Shown: positions 56,963 through 64,000 of the stretch, piece after piece | How positions within the stretch are numbered: position 1 is the first letter of the stretch | How the letters are laid out: each line of letters starts with the position of its first letter | From: Xanthobacter autotrophicus Py2 | GTDB lineage: Bacteria; Pseudomonadota; Alphaproteobacteria; Rhizobiales; Xanthobacteraceae | NCBI GenBank assembly: GCA_000017645.1 | Contig: CP000781.1 | Span: 496,001-560,000, forward strand | DNA length: 64,000 nucleotides | Reading direction: 5' to 3' | Program-made: the position numbers and the translations under genes | The notes under the pieces: model-generated | What the model saw: the letters and a program-made list of their open reading frames with translations, nothing else | Database searches by the model: none | Told to the model about the DNA's origin: nothing

Positions 56963-57321
56963 TCTTATGACTGTGGTCAAGAGGCACAGATGAACGGCTT
57001 CGCCCCGAGCCTGCAGCACGGGTTTGGTCATCACTTTGATGGGCAGCACGGGGACGGGATGGGCCTTGAGACGACGGTTGATCAAGCTCTTATCCGCGGG
57101 TTGAATACCGCACGTCCGTAATCCGTCTTGGGCCATCCCTGTCTAGAGGCGGGCATTGAGCCAAAGCTCAGCCACATAGTGCACAGCGGGAGTTCCCCAC
57201 CGTGGCCGCATCCCGTCGCCGTGCTGCCCGTCACATCCGCCAGATGGGCGGATGTCTCGTTAGGCCGGCGCTCTCCCTATGCCGGCCGTGATCGTTGCCA
57301 CGAGCATGAGCTCCTCCTCCC
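56963..57321 (-). ncRNA. candidate bridge RNA region of the IS element
   Basis: The non-coding end downstream of the transposase is 359 bases, against about 108 upstream of it. In the IS1111 group the bridge RNA that guides target and donor choice is encoded at the end following the recombinase gene. Two hairpins are obvious: ACATCCGCC with GGCGGATGT (57233-57255) and GGCCGGC with GCCGGCC (57263-57287). The RNA ends and the guide loops are not determined from sequence alone. Confidence 0.4.
56965..56978. repeat. subterminal inverted repeat of the IS, left copy
   Basis: TTATGACTGTGGTC, two bases inside the left end; pairs with the copy at 58525-58538. Confidence 0.85.
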
Positions 57322-58434
57322 TCACCGGACCGGCTCGACCTGTCGACTGATGGCCCACAAGAACGCTGCCATCTCGCGTGCGATCGCCGCGATCACGATC
57401 GGCGCCTTCTTGCCGGCGGCCGTCATCCGCCGATAACGGGCACAGAGCCGGGTCTGCGCCTTCCAGGCGATCTCCCGCACCTCTTTGGGCAAGCCCTCGA
57501 GCCGAACCCGGATGGTCTCGGTCACACGAGCGGGGTGGCGGTAACTCCAAGCCCCTTCGACGAGCACGCGCCGGGCGCGCCGATTGCCTGCGAGTGTCAG
57601 ACCACCGCGCCTGACGGTCTCACCGGTGGAGCGCTCGGACGGCACGAGGCCAAGGAAGGCCATGAGCTGGCGGGGACTGTCGAACCGGCGAACGTCACCG
57701 ACTTCGCTGACGAACGTGACGGCAACTACGAACGATACCCCACGCAGCGCCTGATAGGCCGCCACCACAGGAGCCATAGACCAGGTGGGCACGAGCTCGA
57801 CGAGCTGCGCATCCAGCCGCTCAAGCCGCTTGCTCGCATCAGCGATCACGTCGACCTGATCCTGGAACACGATCTGCTGAGCCGGATGCTCGAACTTCTG
57901 GGCCGCCAACCAGCGCGAATGAGCGGGGCTCCAGGCCTTGCGGCCGGTGAACGTCCGCCCGTGGCGGAGCAGAAACGATTGGAGCTGCTGACGCTTCTTG
58001 CGCAGATCCTCCCCAGCGGCCTCACGCGCCCGCACCAGATCGCGGACCGCCTCATGCACCGCGTCCGGAACCCAGATCCCCTTGAGCTCTCCTGCCCGCA
58101 GGAGCCGGGCCAAGGTGACGGCGTCGCGTCGGTTGGTCTTGACGTGCTCGCCCGGTCGCTTGGGGATCAGCGAGGGCGCCACAACCTCACAGGCATGGCC
58201 GAGCGCAACAAGCTGGCGATAGAGCCCGTAGCCGGTCGGGCCAGCTTCGTAGCAGAAGTGCAGCCGAGGATGCTTGTGGGCGAGCTTTCGGACGAACCGC
58301 TCGACGGCCGCCGAGGTCGTCTCGATCTCACCGACATACCGCACCTCGCCGCTGCGTCCGCTCTCTGCAACTGCGATTGCGTGCTTGGCCTTTGCCACAT
58401 CGACACCGACGTAAACCACGCTATCCTCGTTCAT
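57322..58434 (-). CDS. IS110-family transposase (DEDD recombinase)
   Basis: A 370-residue transposase with the N-terminal DEDD RuvC-like domain (VYVGVDVAKAKHAIAV at residues 7-22, then FCYEAGPTGYGLYRQL and KTNRRDAVTLARLL) and the C-terminal Transposase_20 domain (ALRGVSFVVAVTFVSEVGDV, SPRQLMAFLGLVPSERSTG, GNRRARRVLVEGAW). The frame appears intact, so the element may still be active. The ATG at 58434 has AAGGAGGG upstream on the minus strand; an open extension to 58500 is unsupported. Confidence 0.95.
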   Translation of the reverse strand: MNEDSVVYVGVDVAKAKHAIAVAESGRSGEVRYVGEIETTSAAVERFVRKLAHKHPRLHFCYEAGPTGYGLYRQLVALGHACEVVAPSLIPKRPGEHVKTNRRDAVTLARLLRAGELKGIWVPDAVHEAVRDLVRAREAAGEDLRKKRQQLQSFLLRHGRTFTGRKAWSPAHSRWLAAQKFEHPAQQIVFQDQVDVIADASKRLERLDAQLVELVPTWSMAPVVAAYQALRGVSFVVAVTFVSEVGDVRRFDSPRQLMAFLGLVPSERSTGETVRRGGLTLAGNRRARRVLVEGAWSYRHPARVTETIRVRLEGLPKEVREIAWKAQTRLCARYRRMTAAGKKAPIVIAAIAREMAAFLWAISRQVEPVR

Positions 58435-58524
58435 GGTCCGCCCTCCTTTGCTTGGGGCTCGGCTCGGCCCTCGAGCAACCCCCGACTGCTCACGCTGCAA
58501 AGGCTAAGGGCGGGCCGCCCCCCG

Positions 58525-58538
58525 GACCACGGTCATAA
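58525..58538. repeat. subterminal inverted repeat of the IS, right copy
   Basis: On the minus strand TTATGACCGTGGTC, four bases inside the right end; one mismatch to the left copy. Confidence 0.85.
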
Positions 58539-58974
58539 CGTCTAGATAGGCGAGGAAGATGCCGAGGCCGACCCAGCGCGAGCCGTTGAACCGCAGCCGC
58601 TCGATGGCGTAGGCGGCGAACACCGAGGTGACCAGCGAGATGAAGGTGGCCGCCACCGAGATGTAGATGGTGTTCCACAGCCAGTGCGGATAGGAGGTCT
58701 CGAACAGCAGGTACTTGATGTGCTCCAGCGTCGGCTCCACCACCCAGAGCGGCGAATAGTTGTTGTAGTCCGTGAGCTGGTAGTTCGGTTTGATGGCCGT
58801 GATCGCCATCCAGTAGAACGGGAACAGCAGCACGAAGACGAACACCAGCAGCGGCAGGATGACCGTGACCAGCCGCCTGGGCAGGCTGTCGAGATAGCTC
58901 ATGCCCGTGGAGTTGTCGGTCATCTGTTCGGAAGCTTGGGTCATGGGCGGGTCCTCGACGCGGGCGCGGCGCTT

Positions 58975-58998
58975 TCCCTCATCCGCATGCCGGAGAGG
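58975..58998. repeat. REP-like palindrome between the two permease genes
   Basis: CCCTCATCCG and CGGAGAGGG are imperfect arms around CATGC, in the short gap between the two permease genes of the sugar transporter operon. Confidence 0.45.
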
Positions 58999-59053
58999 GT
59001 CGGGGAATGGAACGGGCGGGAGGGGCCGGTGCCGGCCGGGCGGGGCGTTGCCA

Positions 59054-59995
59054 TCAGTCGGCTCCGCCCTGTTGCCACTTGCGGCGCTGCAGGCCGAAAT
59101 AGCTGAACAGGATGGCGGCCAGCAGGAACGGGATCATGGCCACCGCGATGGCCGCGCCCTCGCCGAGCGAGCCGCCGGGAATGGCGCGCTGGAACGACAG
59201 GGTCGCCATCAAATGGGTGGAGTTCAGCGGCCCGCCGCGGGTCAGCACATAGATGAGCTGGAAGTCGGTGAAGGTGAACAGCACCGAGAAGGTCATCACC
59301 ACCGCGATGATGGGCGAGAGCATGGGCAGCGTGATGTAGCGGAAGCGCTGCCAGTTGGTGGCGCCGTCGAGCGTCGCAGCCTCGTGCAGCGAGGGCGAGA
59401 TGGTCTGCAGGCCAGCCAGCAGCGAGATGGCGACGAAGGGAATGCCGCGCCACACATTGGCGGCGATCACCGAGGCGCGGGCGTTGGCCACGTCGCCGAG
59501 GAAGTTGATGGGCGCCGAGATCAGCCCCATCTTGATGAGCGCCCAGGAGATGATCGAGTACTGGCTGTCGAAGATCCACCAGAAGGCGATGGCCGAGAGC
59601 ACGGTGGGCACCACCCAGGGCAGCAGCACCACGGCGCGGAAGAAGGCCTTGAACGGCAGGTTCTCGTTCAAGAGCAGCGCCAGCCACAGGCCGAGCGCGA
59701 ACTTCAGGATCGAGGCGGCCACCGTGTAGAGAATGGTGTTGAACACCACCAGCCAGAACAGGCTGTCGCCCATGAGCGACTGGTAGTTCTCCAGGCCGAT
59801 GAAGACGCCGGGACGGCCGATCTTGGTGTCGGTGAAGCCGAGCCAGACGCCAAGCCCCAGCGGATAGGTGAGGAAGAACAGCAGGAACACGGCGGCCGGC
59901 AGCATGAAGAGGATGCCGATCACATGCCGGCCCTGGCCGATGCCGGCCCAGAAGGACCGCGAGGGGGACGGCTCGGTCGCAGTGACGTTGGCCAT
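59054..59995 (-). CDS. carbohydrate ABC transporter permease (MalF/UgpA-like)
   Basis: A 313-residue permease with six transmembrane helices and the cytoplasmic EAA loop EAATLDGATNWQRFRYITLP that docks the ATPase. The ATG at 59995 (MANVTATEP) has GGAGA upstream on the minus strand. It lies between the binding-protein gene upstream and the interrupted second permease downstream. With its partner destroyed by the IS element it probably cannot form a working transporter. Confidence 0.92.
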   Translation of the reverse strand: MANVTATEPSPSRSFWAGIGQGRHVIGILFMLPAAVFLLFFLTYPLGLGVWLGFTDTKIGRPGVFIGLENYQSLMGDSLFWLVVFNTILYTVAASILKFALGLWLALLLNENLPFKAFFRAVVLLPWVVPTVLSAIAFWWIFDSQYSIISWALIKMGLISAPINFLGDVANARASVIAANVWRGIPFVAISLLAGLQTISPSLHEAATLDGATNWQRFRYITLPMLSPIIAVVMTFSVLFTFTDFQLIYVLTRGGPLNSTHLMATLSFQRAIPGGSLGEGAAIAVAMIPFLLAAILFSYFGLQRRKWQQGGAD

Positions 59996-60086
59996 GGAAG
60001 CAATCTCCGGGAAATCTGACGTGCCGTTCTCCCCGAGGGGGAGGGGGCGGCCGGCCTGAAGCCGGTGCCGCCGCTGTCGGAAAAGG

Positions 60087-60110
60087 CCCTCTCCCGCGTG
60101 CGGGGGAGGG
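60087..60110. repeat. REP-like palindrome between permease and binding-protein genes
   Basis: CCCTCTCCCGC and GCGGGGGAGGG around GT, one mismatch in the arms. This is the fullest copy of the palindrome family in the window. The surrounding gap 59996-60209 holds no gene; such stems in sugar ABC operons often adjust relative expression. Confidence 0.6.
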
Positions 60111-60209
60111 GAAGGGGGAGGAGCTTGGGCGGACCCACGCGGCCTCGGCACCGACCGAAGCCGACGGTGTGGCCGGCTCGGGCGCGTCGGCGCCGGAGCC
60201 GGTGTCACA

Positions 60210-61523
60210 TCAGCGGTAGATGCGCTCGGCGCGCTGCTGGGCGCGCTTGGCGGCCTCTTCCGGGGTGCGCTGGCCGGTGGCGGCTTCCGCCACCATGTCC
60301 ACCACGATCCAGTCGGCCATGGCAGCCGCCGACTTGGGGCCGAGTGGCCCGGCATAGCCGTTGGGCTGCAGGGTCTCGGAGGCGACCGAATAGGCGGCGT
60401 GGATGGGTTTGGAGGTCCACACCGGATTGTTGGAGAAGGCTTTCAGCGTCTGGCAGCAATAGGCGCTCGCGCCGGTGAGCCAGGCATTGTACTGCGGCGC
60501 GTCGAACATGAAGGCGAGGTAGGCCTGCGCCGCCTTCGGGTACTTGGTGTACTTGAAGATGCAGGCCTGCGTGGTCTGGTGCAGTTCCACCTTCTTGCCG
60601 ACGGGGCCGATGGGGAAGTTGGTGGACTTCATGTCCGCCGCCATGTCGGCGAGCTTGGGGTCGTTCGCCGCCGCGTAATAGATCGACACGCCGTTGGCCG
60701 TCACCGACAGGTCGCCGGCGATGAAGGCGCGGTTGTTGTTGACGTCGAGCCAGCTCTCGGTGCCGGGGATGAAGGTCTTGTACAGCTCGGCGGCGTAGCG
60801 CAGGCCGGCGACGGTCTCCGGCGAGTTGATCACCACCTTGCCGTTCTCGTCGACCATCCGGCCGCCGTGGCTCCACAGGATCCAGTGGCAGTAATTGTTG
60901 CCGTCGCCCACGCCGTGGCCCAGCGTGAAGCCCATGGGGTGGTTGATGGCCTTGAGCGCCTTGCCCAGTTCCAGCAGGCCCTTGGTGTCCTTCGGGAATT
61001 CGCTGAAGCCGGCCTGCTTCACCCAGCTGTCGCGATAGACCACCGCATTGCCGATAGTGGCCAGCGGCAGCGCCACGAAGCGGTTGTTGACCTGGGCATA
61101 GACCTCGTTGCCCGGGTAATAGCCGCCGTAGGTGGCGCTGAGGCCCTTGGCGAGGTCGGTCACGTCCAGCAGCTTGTCGGGATATTGCTGGGCGTCGTCG
61201 AACCAGACCCAGACCATGTCGGGGCCGGAGCCTACGTTCGCGGCCACGGCGGCTTTGGGACGGATGTCCTCCCAGCTTTCCTTGTCGATGCGCACCTCAA
61301 TGCCGGTGGCCTCGGTGAACTTCTTGGTGTTGGCGAGCCAGGCATCCTCCTCGCCCTTCACGAAGGGCGACCAGCGCAGCAGGCGCAGGGAGGCGCCGGG
61401 CTCCGGCTCGAACTTGGGAACGGACTGGCCGAGGGCCGCCGTGCCGCCCAGGAAGGGCAGGGCCATGCTGCCTGCAGCGAGACCGGCGCCGCCCATCAGC
61501 ACGTCGCGTCTGGAAAGGGTCAT
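60210..61523 (-). CDS. ABC transporter sugar-binding protein, Tat-exported
   Basis: A 437-residue extracytoplasmic binding protein of the carbohydrate uptake (CUT1) type. The N-terminus MTLSRRDVLMGGAGLAAGSM is a twin-arginine signal. The mature chain has LRLLRWSPFVKGEEDAWLAN and GSGPDMVWVWFDD, typical of family 1 solute-binding proteins. The ATG at 61523 is followed directly by the Tat motif. Genes for ATPase (upstream) and permeases (downstream) lie on the same strand. The sugar or polyol bound is not known. Confidence 0.92.
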   Translation of the reverse strand: MTLSRRDVLMGGAGLAAGSMALPFLGGTAALGQSVPKFEPEPGASLRLLRWSPFVKGEEDAWLANTKKFTEATGIEVRIDKESWEDIRPKAAVAANVGSGPDMVWVWFDDAQQYPDKLLDVTDLAKGLSATYGGYYPGNEVYAQVNNRFVALPLATIGNAVVYRDSWVKQAGFSEFPKDTKGLLELGKALKAINHPMGFTLGHGVGDGNNYCHWILWSHGGRMVDENGKVVINSPETVAGLRYAAELYKTFIPGTESWLDVNNNRAFIAGDLSVTANGVSIYYAAANDPKLADMAADMKSTNFPIGPVGKKVELHQTTQACIFKYTKYPKAAQAYLAFMFDAPQYNAWLTGASAYCCQTLKAFSNNPVWTSKPIHAAYSVASETLQPNGYAGPLGPKSAAAMADWIVVDMVAEAATGQRTPEEAAKRAQQRAERIYR

Positions 61524-61634
61524 TCGTCTTCCTCCCGTGAAGATATGTTTGTTTTGGCGTGCGTGCAGTTCTGGTGCGGCCCTGGCGTTGTGGATTGGCG
61601 TTGCCGGGCCGTCTTTGCTGCCGTCTGGAGTGTG

Positions 61635-62711
<1,077 letters not shown>

Positions 62712-63027
62712 GAAGCGTCCTCTCCCTCGTGTTCGCCAGCGCGCCGGGCGGATATCCGTCCGCCTTCAACGTCGCGCGTGATCTTCATTCTGTTTCTTGG
62801 GTCCCTTTGGGGAACCTTACGCCCTCGTTGTGACGCGGCGCGATCATGGTGAAAGCGGAAGCCGGGATCAAGAGGGAATTTAAAACGATTGAACTTTCAT
62901 TGAACCGGCCCCTGCGATGGCGCTAGACAGGGGGCGATCCCAGCTGCGCCGGGATACCAAACTACCGTTTGCTTGCCCTCGGCTTTGGTCCTGGGCCAGA
63001 TTTGACCGTCGGAACCGAAAGCCCGCC
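62712..63027. other. divergent promoter region
   Basis: These 316 bases separate the ABC operon from the dehydrogenase gene transcribed the other way. An AT-rich patch around 62870-62910 probably holds promoter elements. No gene or clear palindrome is seen. Confidence 0.5.
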
Positions 63028-63996
63028 ATGACCGATCAAGCAACCGATCAAGCCCGCCCGGCCGTCCTTCTGACCGGACCAGTGATGGAGGAGGTGGTGG
63101 AGCGCCAGCTCGCCTCCCGCTTCGATCTTCTGCCCCTGGATGCCCTGTCCGACGCCACCGCCGCCGCGGTGCGCGCCATCGCCACACGCGGCAAGGAGCG
63201 GGTGGACGAGGCACTGATGGCGCGCCTGCCCGCTCTGAAGATCGTCGCCAATTTCGGCGTCGGCTACGACACGGTGGATGCCGCCGCCGCCGCCCGGCGC
63301 GGCGTGATCGTCACCAATACGCCGGACGTGCTGAACGAGGAGGTGGCCGATCTCACCCTCGGCCTGCTGCTCGCCACCGTGCGGCAGATCCCCCAGGCCG
63401 ACCGCTTCGTGCGCGACGGCAAGTGGCTGAAGGGCGCCTATCCTCTGGGGCCGACGCTGCGCGAGCGGACGGTAGGCATCGTCGGCATGGGCCGCATCGG
63501 CAAGGCCATCGCCCGGCGGCTGGAGGCCTTCGCGGTGCCGGTCGCCTACCACAGCCGGCGCCAGCAGCCGGACGTGGACCTGCCCTATTTCGCAAGCCTG
63601 CTCGACCTCGCGCGGGCGGTGAGCGTGCTGGTGGTCATCGTCCCCGGCGGGGCGGCTACCCGCCATCTGGTGAATGCCGACGTGCTCGCCGCTCTGGGGC
63701 CGGACGGCATCCTCATCAACGTCGCCCGCGGCACCGTGGTGGACGAGGCGGCGCTGCTCAAGGCGCTGCAATCGCGCACCATTCTCGCCGCCGGGCTCGA
63801 TGTGTTCGAGAAGGAGCCCCATGTGCCGGAGGCCTTCCTCGGCCTCGACAATGTAGTGCTGCTGCCCCACGTGGGCTCGTCGACGCACCATACCCGCGCG
63901 GCCATGGGCCAACTGGTGGTGGACAACATCGTCGCCTTCCTGGACGGCAAGGGTCCGCTGACCCCGGTGGCGGAGACCCCCTGGCCGAAGGCCTGA
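63028..63996 (+). CDS. D-isomer-specific 2-hydroxyacid dehydrogenase (glyoxylate/hydroxypyruvate reductase type)
   Basis: A 322-residue NAD(P)-dependent dehydrogenase. The nucleotide motif is GIVGMGRIGKA, and the catalytic Arg, Glu and His are seen in NVARGTVVDE, EKEPHVPE and LLPHVGSST. Glyoxylate and hydroxypyruvate reductases (GhrB/GyaR-like) are the nearest functional group by motif pattern, but substrate is not certain. If it is a glyoxylate reductase it would fit the C2 metabolism suggested by the oxalate locus. The ATG at 63028 begins the conserved domain; the frame is open 37 codons upstream. Confidence 0.88.
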   Translation: MTDQATDQARPAVLLTGPVMEEVVERQLASRFDLLPLDALSDATAAAVRAIATRGKERVDEALMARLPALKIVANFGVGYDTVDAAAAARRGVIVTNTPDVLNEEVADLTLGLLLATVRQIPQADRFVRDGKWLKGAYPLGPTLRERTVGIVGMGRIGKAIARRLEAFAVPVAYHSRRQQPDVDLPYFASLLDLARAVSVLVVIVPGGAATRHLVNADVLAALGPDGILINVARGTVVDEAALLKALQSRTILAAGLDVFEKEPHVPEAFLGLDNVVLLPHVGSSTHHTRAAMGQLVVDNIVAFLDGKGPLTPVAETPWPKA

Positions 63997-64000
63997 GGCG

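Larger units (their letters stand above)
56963..58542 (-). mobile_element. IS110-family insertion sequence, IS1111-like
   Basis: A 1580-base insertion in the permease gene. Its single gene encodes an IS110 transposase. Subterminal inverted repeats are at 56965-56978 and 58525-58538 (TTATGACTGTGGTC against TTATGACCGTGGTC, 13 of 14 identical), a mark of the IS1111 subgroup. No target duplication is needed to explain the flanks: excision exactly restores the codon sequence ...CTC GCC TAT CTA GTG CCG CCC. Ends are assigned to within one or two bases. Confidence 0.85.
56477..58944 (-). pseudogene. carbohydrate ABC transporter permease (MalG-like), interrupted by an IS element
   Basis: The 5' part (58944 down to 58543) encodes a start, the first helices and the WNTIYISVAATFISLVTSVF segment, ending ...GIFLAYL. 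The 3' part (56962 down to 56477) continues VPPSILFIPLA and holds the EAA-type loop EECALVDGASRWQILIKVLLP and the C-terminus. Joining them gives a continuous 295-residue permease, the normal length for this family. The insertion at 56963-58542 breaks it. The downstream piece has an apparent start inside the IS and could be translated, but would lack the first helices. The operon is therefore probably inactive. Confidence 0.9.

Overview
The window is GC-rich chromosomal DNA of an alphaproteobacterium. The gene set points to the order Hyphomicrobiales, most plausibly a Xanthobacteraceae-like bacterium (Xanthobacter, Azorhizobium, Ancylobacter or Starkeya). This is inference from a SAM-II riboswitch on metZ, an FNR/FixK-type box before ccoN, the double-length dCTP deaminase, Omp25-like porins and a dispersed repeat typical of the order. 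No rRNA, tRNA, CRISPR array or prophage was seen.

Layout. 1-1.8 kb: a partial TPR gene, a gamma-carbonic-anhydrase-like protein and a transglutaminase-like protease. 2.1-5.9 kb: a TetR-HlyD-ABC-ABC2 efflux operon with a perfect palindromic operator, like E. coli cecR-ybhGFSR at half size. 6.1-15.9 kb: the complete cbb3 oxidase locus ccoNOQP-ccoGHIS, ending with an overlapping MFS gene that carries the copper motifs of the Rhodobacter importer CcoA. 16-26 kb: SDR, TrkH, ApaG, metZ with its riboswitch, dcd, a FUSC protein, ZapE and a porin. 26-33 kb: gltD and gltB (glutamate synthase). 33-35.5 kb: a Pro/Ala-rich exported protein, a YqaA/DedA protein and a 41-residue membrane peptide.

35.5-47.5 kb is the most interesting block, an oxalate catabolism locus. 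It holds a PanE-type reductase (candidate oxalyl-CoA reductase), an IclR regulator, a tripartite TctCBA-type transporter, a GntR regulator, oxalyl-CoA decarboxylase, two formyl-CoA:oxalate CoA-transferases and an orphan PAS protein between the two transferases. Proposed working: oxalate enters by the tripartite transporter, is activated to oxalyl-CoA by Frc, and is then either decarboxylated to formyl-CoA for energy or reduced to glyoxylate for assimilation. Palindromes built on TTCC/GGAA arms and a second shared motif mark the promoters.

48-51 kb: sucCD and a fumarylacetoacetate-hydrolase-family protein. 51-56.3 kb: a GlsB/YeaQ protein, pyruvate phosphate dikinase, a DUF3096 peptide, an exported metallo-beta-lactamase-fold protein and a UPF0114 protein. 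56.4-62.7 kb: a carbohydrate ABC transporter operon whose second permease gene is cut by an IS110-family (IS1111-like) element. Removing 56963-58542 restores an intact reading frame. The element has subterminal inverted repeats and a long non-coding end that could encode a bridge RNA. 63-64 kb: a D-2-hydroxyacid dehydrogenase.
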